NCBI GenBank assembly: GCA_964542535.1
Contig: CAZIUE010000001.1
Location: 124,001-188,000 of the forward strand
DNA: 64,000 bases
Source of the DNA: Pseudopelobacter sp964542535
GTDB lineage: Bacteria > Desulfobacterota > Desulfuromonadia > Geobacterales > Pseudopelobacteraceae
Reading direction: 5' to 3'
Shown here: one piece after another, positions 19,222-28,120 of the stretch
Position numbering within the stretch: the stretch's first letter is position 1
Layout: the number at the start of each line of letters is the position of its first letter
The notes under the pieces: generated by a model
Seen by the model: the letters and a program-made list of their open reading frames with translations, nothing else
What the model was told of the DNA's origin: nothing
The model's database searches: none
Translations under genes and position numbers: made by a program

Positions 19222-19250
19222 TTGACACCGTAGACCGATCAGTCTATTTT
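19222..19250 (+). promoter_or_regulatory. Promoter with NemR-like operator in the spacer
   Basis: TTGACA (19222-19227) and TATTTT (19245-19250) with a 17-base spacer that contains TAGACCGATCAGTCTA (19231-19246), a near-perfect palindrome. TAGAC...GTCTA half-sites are characteristic of TetR-family repressors of the NemR type, which control Old Yellow Enzyme genes. Both downstream genes are flavin reductases, one of them an Old Yellow Enzyme homologue. Confidence 0.65.
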
Positions 19251-19345
19251 GGGTTCGGTTCTCAAGAGCACTGTTTAGTATAGGCCAGGATGTTTCTGTA
19301 TAACTGTTCGATTTTTAAGCATATACTGATTGTGTTCTGTAGTTT

Positions 19346-19376
19346 TTGACAATGTTTTGTCTATTCGATCAGTCTA
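19346..19376 (+). promoter_or_regulatory. Second partial operator and possible promoter
   Basis: TTGACA at 19346-19351, then CGATCAGTCTA at 19366-19376. This 11-mer is identical to the right part of the operator 130 bases upstream. The left half-site is not conserved and no good -10 is at standard spacing. Confidence 0.4.
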
Positions 19377-19446
19377 GTTTGTGTCCGGCGGGTTTGGCTG
19401 TTGATGCGGCTCCCGCCCGTTGCATCAGTCCCCACGGGAGGTATCC

Positions 19447-20250
19447 ATGAGCCTGATAACCATCGACCACACCGTCTGCCTGCGCGACGGTGTCTGCGCC
19501 AACGTCTGCCCCGTACGCCTCTTCGAGGCCGATGGCGAGGGATTCCCCCGCTTCCGTCAGGATGCCGACACGAAGTGCATTGGCTGTGGTCACTGCGTCG
19601 CAGTCTGTCCCGTCTCCGCCGTCCACCACCGGGCTCTGCCTCTGGAGGAGGCGCCTCTCCTCGGTCAGGCCCCGGAGATTTCGCGGGAGGCCCTGGGGTT
19701 GCTCCTCAGGGGGAGGCGCTCCGTGCGCGAGTTCCGGCCGGAACCGGTGCCCCGGGAATTGGTGCATGAGGCCATCGAGCTGGCCCGCTGGGCGCCGTCG
19801 GCGGTGAACCGTCAGCCGGTGCAGTGGCTGGTGATCCAGGACCCGGCCGAGGTCAGGGAACTGGCTGCTCTCGTGATCGACTTCCTGCGTATACACAGCC
19901 AAACCGAGCCGCGGTACGCCTCGGTCGTCAGGTTGTGGAAAGAGGGGCGAGACCCGGTATTGCGCGGCGCACCCCACCTGATCGTCGTTCATGCCCCGGA
20001 CGACTGGAGCTGGAGCGCCGTGGACTGCGCCATCGCCCTGACCCAGTTCGAACTGGCCGCGGTCAGCAACGGCATCGGCACCTGCTGGGGCGGTTATTTG
20101 ATGCGGGCGGCGAGCAGCCACCCAGCGCTCAGGGAGCGGCTGGGCATTCCGGACGGCCACAGCGTGCAGGGGGCACTCATGTACGGGTTTCCGCTCTACC
20201 ACTACCAGAGGATTCCGCCGCGCCAGCCTGCCCGCGTGGTCTGGAAATGA
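19447..20250 (+). CDS. Ferredoxin-domain nitroreductase
   Basis: A 267-residue fusion: an N-terminal 2x[4Fe-4S] ferredoxin (CLRDGVCANVCP and CIGCGHCVAVCP, residues about 11-57) followed by an FMN nitroreductase domain (about 75-265; RRSVREFRPEPVPRELV, WAPSAVNRQPVQW). It probably reduces nitro- or quinone-type compounds with electrons entering through the ferredoxin domain. The ATG at 19447 follows GGGAGGT. It lies 60 bases before an Old Yellow Enzyme homologue; both would respond to the NemR-like operator upstream. Confidence 0.9.
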   Translation: MSLITIDHTVCLRDGVCANVCPVRLFEADGEGFPRFRQDADTKCIGCGHCVAVCPVSAVHHRALPLEEAPLLGQAPEISREALGLLLRGRRSVREFRPEPVPRELVHEAIELARWAPSAVNRQPVQWLVIQDPAEVRELAALVIDFLRIHSQTEPRYASVVRLWKEGRDPVLRGAPHLIVVHAPDDWSWSAVDCAIALTQFELAAVSNGIGTCWGGYLMRAASSHPALRERLGIPDGHSVQGALMYGFPLYHYQRIPPRQPARVVWK

Positions 20251-20310
20251 TGCCGTCCGTCCTTAGGGGCCGCGGAAACGGTTACGAAACCACAAGAGGA
20301 GGATCGTCAC

Positions 20311-21417
20311 ATGTCGAAACTGTTTGATAAGAGCGTTATCAAGTCCATGGAACTTGCCAACCGTTTCGTGCGTTCAGCCACCTGGGAGGGGATGGCCGGG
20401 GTGGACGGTTCCTGTACGCCGGCCCTGATCAACCTTACGGCTCGTCTGGCCGAGGGAGAAGTGGGGTTGATCATCACCGGCCATGCCTTTATCGCTCCCG
20501 AGGGGCAGGCCGGACCCTGGCAGATCGGGGTGCATCGTGACGCAATGCTGACGGGGCTCTCGGATATGGCCGCCGCCGTACACCGCGGCTGCGGAAAGAT
20601 CGCCCTGCAGATCGCCCATGCCGGCTGTTACGGTTTTACCTCCGGTACCGGCCTGGAGGCGGTGGGACCTTCCCCCGGTATTCCGGAAAAGATCCCTGCC
20701 TGCCGGGAACTCGGCCGGGAGGAAATAGCCGGTATTGTCGCGGCGTTCGGGGCCGCGGCCGGCCGGGCCAAGGCGGCTGGTTTCGATGCGGTGCAGATCC
20801 ACGCGGCCCACGGCTACCTGCTGAGCGAGTTCCTCTCCCCCTTCTTCAACCGGCGCACCGACGAGTACGGCGGCCCGGTGGAAAACCGGGCCCGCATCGT
20901 CCTGGAAGTGCTGGAGAGCGTCAGGGCCGCGGTGGGCAAAGAGTACCCGGTGCTGATCAAGATCAACTCCCAGGACTTCGTTCCCGGCGGCCTTACCGTG
21001 GATGACATGCTGGTGGTGGCCGGACTGCTGGAGCGGGGGGGAGTTGATGCCGTCGAGATGAGCGGCGGCACCATCTATGCTTCGGGCCAGTTCTCGGCCA
21101 TCCGCACCGGCGTGCTGGCCAGGCCGGAGGAGGAAGTCTACTACCGGGATGCGGCGTTGCGCTTCAAGCGGTCTCTCTCTGTTCCGCTCATGCTGGTGGG
21201 GGGGATCCGCTCCCTGGAGGTGGCCGAGGCCCTTGTGGACGAAGGGGTGGCCGACTATGTCTCCCTCTGCCGTCCCCTGATCCGCGAACCGGGGCTGGTC
21301 GGGCGCTGGCGCTCCGGCGACCGGCGCAAGGCGGGCTGCCTGTCGGAAAACGCCTGTTTCGAACCGCTGATGAAGGGAGAGGGGCTCGGCTGTCCGGTGA
21401 AACGGGGAGACCTGTAA
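20311..21417 (+). CDS. NADH:flavin oxidoreductase, Old Yellow Enzyme family
   Basis: A 368-residue FMN-dependent TIM-barrel ene-reductase. It starts KLFDKSVIKSMELANRFVRSAT, and has the conserved HAAHGYLLSEFLSPFFNRRTDEYGG signature with active-site residues in IQIAHAG-type context, and a C-terminal FMN phosphate loop (GGIRS; GVADYVSLCRPLI). It lacks the iron-sulfur and NADH domains of 2,4-dienoyl-CoA reductase. The start follows GAGGAGG. Likely cotranscribed with the nitroreductase as an electrophile-response pair. Confidence 0.9.
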   Translation: MSKLFDKSVIKSMELANRFVRSATWEGMAGVDGSCTPALINLTARLAEGEVGLIITGHAFIAPEGQAGPWQIGVHRDAMLTGLSDMAAAVHRGCGKIALQIAHAGCYGFTSGTGLEAVGPSPGIPEKIPACRELGREEIAGIVAAFGAAAGRAKAAGFDAVQIHAAHGYLLSEFLSPFFNRRTDEYGGPVENRARIVLEVLESVRAAVGKEYPVLIKINSQDFVPGGLTVDDMLVVAGLLERGGVDAVEMSGGTIYASGQFSAIRTGVLARPEEEVYYRDAALRFKRSLSVPLMLVGGIRSLEVAEALVDEGVADYVSLCRPLIREPGLVGRWRSGDRRKAGCLSENACFEPLMKGEGLGCPVKRGDL

Positions 21418-21438
21418 TTCGCTGGTGACGAAGACGCG

Positions 21439-21469
21439 CTCGGCCGGTTTCGCGATGAAACCGGCCGAG
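21439..21469. terminator. Bidirectional terminator hairpin
   Basis: A perfect 13-base stem (CTCGGCCGGTTTC) with a 5-base loop between convergent genes. It has no clear T-tract, so efficiency is uncertain. Confidence 0.55.
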
Positions 21470-21502
21470 TGTCGTTCCGGGCGGCGGGTTCTTGCGGTCC
21501 GG

Positions 21503-22513
21503 TCACATGCCGATGCCTGCGATGACCGTGTCGCAGTGCGGACAGGCGCCGTTTTTGATGAAGTTGCGCTGGACAATGAAGCCGCTCCGTTCCACCAGCA
21601 GGGTGGAGCAGGAGGGACAGCGGGTCTCTTCATTGCCGCTGCCGGGTACGTTTCCTTCGTAGACGTAGCGCAGCCCGGCGGCCCGGCCGATCTCCACGGC
21701 CCGGCAGAGGGTTTCCCGCGGCGTGGGGGGGAGGTCGGTGAGCTTATAAGTGGGATAGAAGCGGGTCAGGTGCCAGGGGGTATCGGCCCCCAGATGTTCC
21801 ATGATGAAGCGGGCGATTCCCGCCAGTTCGTCGTCCGCGTCGTTCAGGCCGGGGATGAGCAGGGTGGTCAGCTCGATCCAGATCCCCTTGCGGCGGTATT
21901 CGACGATGGAGTCCAGCACCTCGGACAGGCGGGCATGGACGATGTCGCGGTAGAAGGACTCGCTGAATCCCTTCAGGTCGATGTTGGCCGCGTCGAGACA
22001 GGGGGCGATGGTTGCCAGGGCCTGGCTGCTGATGTAGCCGTTGGTGACGAACAGGTTGAGGAGCCCCGCTTCCCGGGCCAGCCGGGCCGTGTCGAGGGCA
22101 AATTCGAAGAACACGGTCGGTTCGGTGTAGGTGTAGGAAATGGAACGACAGTGGCTGGCGACTGCCTGTTCCACGACCATCTCCGGAGTCCGGTCGTGCC
22201 CCGGTATCCTGCCGTCGCTGTGCACCTGGGATATGGAGTGGTTCTGGCAGTGGCGGCAGTGGAAGTTGCATCCCACCGTGGCGATGGAAAAGGAGCTGCT
22301 CCCCGGCATGACGTGGAAGAGAGGTTTCTTCTCGATGGGATCGACGTTTTCGGCGCAGAGCCTGCCATAGACCAGGCTGAACAGGGTGCCTCTGTGGTTC
22401 TCGCGCACACCGCAGATGCCGCGGGCGCCATCGGCGATCAGGCAGCGGAACCTGCACAGGCCGCAGCGTACCCGGCCGCCGCTTTCACGATCGTACAACA
22501 TGGCCTCCTTCAT
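21503..22513 (-). CDS. amrS: Radical SAM enzyme AmrS (AmmeMemoRadiSam system)
   Basis: A 336-residue radical SAM protein with the cluster motif CNFHCRHC (82/86/89). The N-terminal Cys array (17, 20, 24, 34) and DPIEKKPLFHVMPGSSSFSIATVGCNF context match AmrS. A C-terminal zinc-ribbon-like motif (CPSC; CPHCD) ends the protein. The ATG at 22513 follows AAGGAGGT and cuts off 110 spurious upstream codons. AmrS usually partners with Memo and AMMECR1 domains, but neither is in this window. Substrate is not established for the family. Confidence 0.9.
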   Translation of the reverse strand: MKEAMLYDRESGGRVRCGLCRFRCLIADGARGICGVRENHRGTLFSLVYGRLCAENVDPIEKKPLFHVMPGSSSFSIATVGCNFHCRHCQNHSISQVHSDGRIPGHDRTPEMVVEQAVASHCRSISYTYTEPTVFFEFALDTARLAREAGLLNLFVTNGYISSQALATIAPCLDAANIDLKGFSESFYRDIVHARLSEVLDSIVEYRRKGIWIELTTLLIPGLNDADDELAGIARFIMEHLGADTPWHLTRFYPTYKLTDLPPTPRETLCRAVEIGRAAGLRYVYEGNVPGSGNEETRCPSCSTLLVERSGFIVQRNFIKNGACPHCDTVIAGIGM

Positions 22514-22589
22514 GACGTACCTCCTTATGCCTGCTCGCGCAAAAGTATAGCAGTCGGCGCCGGGGCGTGCAAATCCGGGGCTCCCGGCC

Positions 22590-22618
22590 TTGACAGCAGC
22601 GGTGCCAGGCCACATACT
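22590..22618 (+). promoter_or_regulatory. Sigma-70-like promoter
   Basis: TTGACA (22590-22595), 17-base spacer, CATACT (22613-22618), 49 bases before the lipoprotein start. Confidence 0.55.
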
Positions 22619-22667
22619 GGCACGCGACACCGGCGGCGCCTTATCGGCTGCGCCCGAAAGGAGAGAG

Positions 22668-23123
22668 ATGAAACGGATGAAAACAGGAGTTATCGTACTG
22701 GTCGTGCTGCTGGCAGCGTGCCTTTCGGGCTGCGCCCTGAACGGCTCTCCGGCCATCAGGCCCGAGGAGTATCCCGCGCTGCACCGGATGTTCGATCTGA
22801 CCTTCGGCTGGAAGACGTCCGTTGCGGACGATGCCCTGGGCATTGACGGCTACGTGCGCAACACCCGCTATTACCTCGTCACGGATATGGACATGGTCGT
22901 GACCCTCGTGGACGCCGCCGGAGCGGAGAAGGCCCGGGAGACGTTCTCGTTCGTTCCGGACCGACTGCCCATGGATGGCTATGCTTCGTTCAACATCGTG
23001 CTCAGGGCCCGTCCCACGGCCGGCGATATGATCCGTTTTCAATACCGCTACGAGGCCCAGGATGCCCGGGACGGCGGTTTTACTTGGAGAGGCAGTTTCC
23101 TGGCGCCGGCGTTGGGTGACTGA
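22668..23123 (+). CDS. Small lipoprotein, function unknown
   Basis: A 151-residue secreted lipoprotein with lipobox LSGC at about residues 18-21 and a good GAAAGGAG ribosome site. The mature part looks beta-rich (SVADDALGIDGYVRNTRYYLVTDMDMVVTLVDAAG), reminiscent of FxLYD-like domains that carry C-terminal transport-associated folds. I do not recognise a named family. Single gene with its own promoter and terminator. Confidence 0.78.
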   Translation: MKRMKTGVIVLVVLLAACLSGCALNGSPAIRPEEYPALHRMFDLTFGWKTSVADDALGIDGYVRNTRYYLVTDMDMVVTLVDAAGAEKARETFSFVPDRLPMDGYASFNIVLRARPTAGDMIRFQYRYEAQDARDGGFTWRGSFLAPALGD

Positions 23124-23149
23124 TTTGGGTGTCTGCTGAAGCATGAACG

Positions 23150-23188
23150 GCGAAGGCCCGTGGGACGGAATGTCCCGCGGGCCTTCGC
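23150..23188. terminator. Strong bidirectional terminator hairpin
   Basis: GCGAAGGCCCGTGGGAC and its near-exact complement around a GGAAT loop (about 17-base stem with one mismatch), between convergent lipoprotein and TerC genes. No T-tract on the plus side. Confidence 0.65.
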
Positions 23189-23197
23189 ATGTCGGTG

Positions 23198-24142
23198 CTA
23201 CTTGTGTTCGCCCTGGGCCAGGTGGTGGTTGGTGCGGGCGTCGGCCAGCAGCGAGGCCAACACTGCCAGGGAGAGAATGGTGAAGATGATGGTCAGGGAA
23301 ACCTGGATGGGGATGTGGAAGCCGCTGGCGGTGGCGATCATCTTGCCCCCCACAAAGGCCAGGATAAAGGATATGGCCGGTTTGAGATAGACGAACATGC
23401 CGATCATGCCCGCCAGCAGGAAGTAGAGCGCCCTGAGTCCCATGATGGCGAAGATGTTCGAGCTGAAGACGATAAAGGGGTCCAGAGTAACGGCGAAGAT
23501 GGCCGGAATGGAGTCGATGGCGAAGACCACGTCGCTGCTTTCCACCATCACCAGGGAGAGGAACAACGGGCTGGCCATGAGTATTCCCCTCCGGCGGGTG
23601 AAGAACCAGTCACCCCGTACCCGTTTCGTGAAGGGGAAAAATCTGCGGGCGAGCTTTACCAGCAGGTTGTGTTCCGGATCCACCGCCTCATCCTCGCCGA
23701 AGGCCATCTTCCAGGCGGTGAACAGCAGCAGGCCGCCGAACAGGTAGAACATCCAGTGAAAATTCGTCAGCAGCTCGATGCCGGTGAAGATGAACAGGCC
23801 GCGCAGCACGAGCGCGCCGATGATGCCCCACTTGAGGATACGGGCCTGGTGTTTGCCGCGGATGTTGAAGTAGCCGAAGATCATGATGAAAACGAACAGG
23901 TTGTCCACGGAGAGTGTTTTTTCGATGATGTAACCGGCAAAAAATTCCAGCGCCTTGGTCTTGCCCAGCACGGCATAGATGCCGGCATTGAAGACCAACG
24001 CCAAGCTGATCCAGATCAGACTCCAAACGAGAGCCTGACGGAAGGAGACCTCGTGTGCCCTGCGGTTCAGCCCCAGGTCGATGGCAAGCATGATCGTCAT
24101 CAGCAGGCCGAAGGCGATCCACAACAGTGATTGTGCAGACAT
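23198..24142 (-). CDS. TerC-family membrane protein (Alx-like)
   Basis: A 314-residue integral membrane protein with about nine hydrophobic segments and the conserved acidic membrane motifs SVDNLFVF and ESSDVVFAIDSIPAIFAV. TerC/Alx proteins act in manganese export or metallation of exported proteins and in tellurite resistance. The gene lies 48 bases after a UPF0016 gene, another Mn-linked family, on the same strand. A second TerC, of the shorter YkoY/YjbE type, lies at 29259-30017. Confidence 0.92.
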   Translation of the reverse strand: MSAQSLLWIAFGLLMTIMLAIDLGLNRRAHEVSFRQALVWSLIWISLALVFNAGIYAVLGKTKALEFFAGYIIEKTLSVDNLFVFIMIFGYFNIRGKHQARILKWGIIGALVLRGLFIFTGIELLTNFHWMFYLFGGLLLFTAWKMAFGEDEAVDPEHNLLVKLARRFFPFTKRVRGDWFFTRRRGILMASPLFLSLVMVESSDVVFAIDSIPAIFAVTLDPFIVFSSNIFAIMGLRALYFLLAGMIGMFVYLKPAISFILAFVGGKMIATASGFHIPIQVSLTIIFTILSLAVLASLLADARTNHHLAQGEHK

Positions 24143-24190
24143 GTGTACTCCCTGTGGTTCCCTGTGCGCTTCCCCGGGGGGAACGCGCTG

Positions 24191-24778
24191 CTATAGTGTG
24201 GCCAGTTTCCAGAGCGTGGCGATCCCGAAGAACAGAAACATGCCGCCGGCCGCCCGGTGGATCCAGCAGAGCGGGATGACGCGCACCAGTTGTTTTCCGG
24301 CGAAGATTCCCAGGAGCGACACCAGCAGGAGCGCCAGGGTTGAGGCGACGAAGACCATGCCCAGCCCCTCCGGGGTGGCTGAATGGCGGGCAGCCTGGCT
24401 GGCGGTGACCAGTTGGGTCTTGTCTCCCAGTTCCGCCATGAAGATCATGATAAAGGCGGTGCGCGCGGCGCCGGAGGCAGGTGGCGGCGAACTGACCTCG
24501 TCGGCGATGGCGCAGGCCTGGCGCAGGGTGACGACGCCGAAGAAGAGGAACAGAACCCCTGACACCAGGGTAACCCAGGAGAGCGGCAGCAGCAGAAACA
24601 GCAGCTTGCCCACCAGGACCGCGGCCAGGTTGAGCAGGGTGAACGCCGCCGCAATGCCGATGAATACCCGCCTCCAGGGGTAGCGCAGCGCCAGGGCCAG
24701 GGCGGTGAGCTGGGTCTTGTCCCCCAGTTCGGCCAGGAAGATCAGGGCAAAGGTGCTGAAAAATATGGCTGATTGCAT
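24191..24778 (-). CDS. UPF0016/GDT1-family cation transporter
   Basis: A 195-residue membrane protein with two homologous halves, each carrying the ELGDKTQL signature (FLAELGDKTQLTALAL and FMAELGDKTQLVTASQ). UPF0016/TMEM165 proteins export Mn2+ (MneA in Vibrio) or exchange Ca/Mn with protons. About six membrane helices. It sits between AI-2E and TerC genes on the minus strand. No manganese riboswitch is visible directly upstream of it. Confidence 0.92.
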   Translation of the reverse strand: MQSAIFFSTFALIFLAELGDKTQLTALALALRYPWRRVFIGIAAAFTLLNLAAVLVGKLLFLLLPLSWVTLVSGVLFLFFGVVTLRQACAIADEVSSPPPASGAARTAFIMIFMAELGDKTQLVTASQAARHSATPEGLGMVFVASTLALLLVSLLGIFAGKQLVRVIPLCWIHRAAGGMFLFFGIATLWKLATL

Positions 24779-24861
24779 GTGGTGTTTCCTTGGAACTTTG
24801 CTGGGTGGTGTCTGATGCCCCGGGCGATGGCTGAGCGATCACGGTCACTGCCTGTCTGTTT

Positions 24862-25923
24862 CTATCCCTCGGCCCGCTTCCCCTCGCCGTATGATTCGAA
24901 GAACACCAGGAACAGTGCCACGATCACCGGTCCGGCTACGACCCCGGTCAGGCCGAAGGCCAAAAGCCCTCCCAGTACGCCGAAGACAACCACCGGGATG
25001 GGGAGCTTGGCCTTGCCGCTGATGAACAGGGGGCGGATGATGTTGTCGATGCCGCTCACCGCCAGGGCGCTCCAGACCATGAGCAGTACGCCGGCCAGCA
25101 GCCTTCCCTGGGTCAGCAGGTAAATCCCTCCCGGAATCCAGATCATGGCGGTGCCGATCAGGGGGATCGGGGCGCAGACGGTCATCAGGATGCCGAACAG
25201 GAAGGGTGAGGGGAGTCCGGCGACCCAGAACCCCAGCCCCCCCAGGGTCCCCTGCACCATGCAGGTCAGCAGGAAACCGTACATCACCGCGTCCAGCACC
25301 CGCGCGATGGTGGCCGTGATGGTGGCCCGCATCCTGTCTCCGATTCCCACCACCGCCCAGAAGCGCTCCAGGAAGTGCCGTCCGTCCCGGTAGATGAAGA
25401 AGAGGGTGATCAGCATCAGCATCAGCTTGAACAGGAAACTGAAAAAGTTTTTCACGATTCCGGTGGAGTAGTTCAGGAGCGATGCCAGGCCGCGCTTGGC
25501 TGCCGGCAGGAGCACGCTGTCCAGATCCAGGTTGAAGGAGCCGGTCAGGGGCCTGAGCCTCTCCAGCAGGGGGGCCACCTGGGGGTGGCGCAGGATGTTT
25601 TCCATGAAGTTGCCCGACTGTCCGCTGGTTACGCTTTCCAGGTACTGGTAGGCCAGGGCCGTCTCCCGCGCCAGGGTGAAAATCAGTCCCACCAGGGGGA
25701 TGATCAGGGCCAGCACCACCAGGGTGGTCATGGCCAGTGCCGCCAGGGTGTCGTGGTTGCGGCAACGGACCAGCAGTCCGCGGTAGAGCGGATAGGTGAT
25801 GGCACCGACCGTCCCGGCCCAGAGCATGGTGGACAGGAAGGGGGAGAGGACGGTGAACAGCAGGTAACACATCAGCAGCGTGAAGGTATATCCCAGCAGC
25901 GTATTCAGCAGTGTGCGGTCCAT
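24862..25923 (-). CDS. AI-2E family transporter (PerM/YdiK-like)
   Basis: A 353-residue membrane protein with the typical layout: two early hydrophobic helices, a long extracytoplasmic helical region (about 75-140) and five to six C-terminal helices (GLGFWVAGLPSPFLFGILMTVCAPIPLIGTAMIWIPGGIYLL). The family includes putative AI-2 exporters and Na/H antiporters; the substrate here is unknown. It follows the KefC-like gene by 12 bases, so they form a transcription unit. Confidence 0.88.
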   Translation of the reverse strand: MDRTLLNTLLGYTFTLLMCYLLFTVLSPFLSTMLWAGTVGAITYPLYRGLLVRCRNHDTLAALAMTTLVVLALIIPLVGLIFTLARETALAYQYLESVTSGQSGNFMENILRHPQVAPLLERLRPLTGSFNLDLDSVLLPAAKRGLASLLNYSTGIVKNFFSFLFKLMLMLITLFFIYRDGRHFLERFWAVVGIGDRMRATITATIARVLDAVMYGFLLTCMVQGTLGGLGFWVAGLPSPFLFGILMTVCAPIPLIGTAMIWIPGGIYLLTQGRLLAGVLLMVWSALAVSGIDNIIRPLFISGKAKLPIPVVVFGVLGGLLAFGLTGVVAGPVIVALFLVFFESYGEGKRAEG

Positions 25924-25935
25924 GGGGTGCCCTTG

Positions 25936-27987
25936 TCAGGTTCCGGTTGTGGGTGATTCCGGTGTTGCCCGGTTCGGGCGTGTCGGACTGCTTTTCCCGT
26001 TTCCCGGCGGATGAGGTTCGAACAGTCTCCCCGCCGCGGCCAGTTGCTCCGGCGTGCCCAGGAGGAGCACCAGGTCGCCTCTGCGCAGTTCCCAGACCGG
26101 ATCAGGATTGGGCACGATCTCGTCTCCCCGCTTGATGACCAGCACCGTTGCCCCGGACATGCTCCTGATGGTCCCCTCCCGCAGGCCGCGGGATTCCAGG
26201 GAGGAGCCTTGCCGCACCCGGAATGTGCCGATCTCGGCGCCGGAGAGGTAGCCGCTGATGCCCACGGCGTGGCTGTGGCGTTTGCTTAAGGAGCGCAGCA
26301 TGTCGTAACCGTCGCTGCGCACCTCGGCGACGCAGCGGTCGATGTCGTGCTGGGCCACCAGGTAGGTGCGCAGCACCCGGGAGAAGATCTCCACCGATGT
26401 CTCGAATTCTTCCGGCACGACCTCGTTGACTCCCAGTTTGAGCAGCGGCTCCACCTCCAGCACGTAACGGGTTCTGACGATGATGTGCAGGGAGGGGTTC
26501 AGTTGCCGGGCCTGGGCGGCTATCCTCCTGCTGGCCGCGGCATCCGAGATGGCAACCACCATGACGCGGGCCCGGGTTACCTGGGCGTGTTCCAGCACCT
26601 CCGGCCGGGAGGCGTCGCCGAAGTGGATGCGGTGCCCCTTCCGGGCCTCGTTCCGGACCGTAAAGGGGTTGGTCTCGATCACCAGATGCCGGATCTTCAG
26701 GTTCTTCAGTACCCGGGAGAGGTTCCGGCCGTTGACCCCGTACCCGACGACGATCACATGGTCGTGCATGGTCACCGGACGTTCATGGCTGGCCAGCGCG
26801 CCCCGGCCGCGGCTCCAGCGGCGGGGCAGGATGGCGTCGGCGCGTTCCGCCAGGAACGGCGCCCATTTCAGACAGGCCGGCGTCAACCCCATGGTGGCGA
26901 TGGAGGCAGCCAGAAAGATCTGGTACATCTCCGGGTCCAGTATTCCCAGCTTGACGCCGCTCTGGGAGAGCACGAAGGAAAATTCACCGATCTGGGCCAG
27001 GGAGAGGGCCGCGATGATGCTGATACGGGACGAGACCCCCAGAGCCATGGCGGCTCCGCCGGTGACCAGCGTCTTGATCACCAGGATGGTCACCACCAGC
27101 GATGCGATCAGCAGCGGATGCCGGGCCAGGATGGCCGGGTCCAGCAGCATGCCCACCGAGATGAAGAAGAGGCTCATGAAAGCTTCCCGGAAGGGGATGA
27201 TGTCGCCCAGTGCCTGGTGACTGTATTCCGATTCCGAGATGGCCAGGCCGGCGATGAAAGCGCCCAGGGCCAGGGAGAGACCGGCCAGGGCCGTCAGCCA
27301 GGCCGTGCCCAGTCCGATGAAGATGATGGTCAGGATGAACAGTTCCCGACTCTTGGTCCCGACCACCTGCTTGAATATCCACGGCACCAGGAAACGGGCG
27401 CCATAGTGGGCCATGACCACGACGGCGGCCGCCTTGGCGCCGATCAGCGCGACGTCCCCCATGCCGTTGCCTCCACCGGCCAAAAGCGGGGTCAGCAGCA
27501 TCAGGGGTACGATGCACAGATCCTGGAAGATCAGGATACCCATGGCCATCTTGCCGTGGGGCGTATCTGCCTGGCCGCTGTCGATCAAGAGCTTCATCAG
27601 GATGGCGGTGCTGGAAAGGGCGATCAGAAAGCCGAAGAAGAGAGACTGGTTGGCCGGAAAACCGGCCAGCATGGACAGGGAAGCCGCCACCAGGATGGTG
27701 ACCAGGACCTGGAGGCCTCCCCCCAGGAGCACCAGGTGCCTGATGCGCATCAGTTCCTTCAGGGATAGTTCGATGCCGATGGTGAACAGAAGCAGCACCA
27801 CGCCGATCTCGGCCATCTGCTCCACCTGATGGCTGTTGCCGATGAATCCCAGGGCGTGGGGACCGGCCAGGATGCCGGTGGCCATGAATCCGATGATGGA
27901 GGGGAACATCAGCCGGCGGAAGAGGATCACTGTTATCAGGGCCAGGCCGAAGAGGATTTCTATGTCTTTCAGTGTCTCGAAGGGCAC
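25936..27987 (-). CDS. KefB/KefC-type cation:proton antiporter with TrkA domains
   Basis: A 683-residue CPA2 transporter. The membrane half (about 1-385) has 12-13 helices with the family motif around ALSSTAILMKLLIDSGQ. Next is a Rossmann RCK_N domain (HVIVVGYGVNGRNLSRVLKN, about 412-530) and a TrkA_C domain (about 570-660). Such proteins exchange K+ or Na+ for H+ under nucleotide control. A GTG start at 27987 with AGGAGA upstream is used. It is the first gene of a minus-strand run with AI-2E, UPF0016 and TerC. Confidence 0.92.
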   Translation of the reverse strand: MPFETLKDIEILFGLALITVILFRRLMFPSIIGFMATGILAGPHALGFIGNSHQVEQMAEIGVVLLLFTIGIELSLKELMRIRHLVLLGGGLQVLVTILVAASLSMLAGFPANQSLFFGFLIALSSTAILMKLLIDSGQADTPHGKMAMGILIFQDLCIVPLMLLTPLLAGGGNGMGDVALIGAKAAAVVVMAHYGARFLVPWIFKQVVGTKSRELFILTIIFIGLGTAWLTALAGLSLALGAFIAGLAISESEYSHQALGDIIPFREAFMSLFFISVGMLLDPAILARHPLLIASLVVTILVIKTLVTGGAAMALGVSSRISIIAALSLAQIGEFSFVLSQSGVKLGILDPEMYQIFLAASIATMGLTPACLKWAPFLAERADAILPRRWSRGRGALASHERPVTMHDHVIVVGYGVNGRNLSRVLKNLKIRHLVIETNPFTVRNEARKGHRIHFGDASRPEVLEHAQVTRARVMVVAISDAAASRRIAAQARQLNPSLHIIVRTRYVLEVEPLLKLGVNEVVPEEFETSVEIFSRVLRTYLVAQHDIDRCVAEVRSDGYDMLRSLSKRHSHAVGISGYLSGAEIGTFRVRQGSSLESRGLREGTIRSMSGATVLVIKRGDEIVPNPDPVWELRRGDLVLLLGTPEQLAAAGRLFEPHPPGNGKSSPTRPNRATPESPTTGT

Positions 27988-28073
27988 GGATGAACGATCT
28001 CCTGTCTCGGGGCAGGGAAGCTTACGGGGCGGCTGTTTCCGGCCGCCCGTGGGTATGGACGCCGGAAACGTGG

Positions 28074-28100
28074 CCGGGGCGTCCCTGGAGGGCGCCCCGG
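28074..28100 (-). terminator. Candidate hairpin terminator after Tim44-like gene
   Basis: CCGGGGCG and CGCCCCGG separated by 11 bases, just downstream of the Tim44-like gene stop. No T-tract is seen. Confidence 0.4.
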
Positions 28101-28120
28101 TGTTTCAGACGGGATGACGA

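Noticed and set aside
21425..22846. A 473-codon plus-strand frame opposite AmrS
   Set aside because: It has no ribosome site and mirrors the radical SAM gene, which carries cluster motifs.
24779..24861. A second manganese riboswitch ahead of the UPF0016 gene
   Set aside because: The GGGGAGTAG and GCAAGACCTTT blocks are absent.
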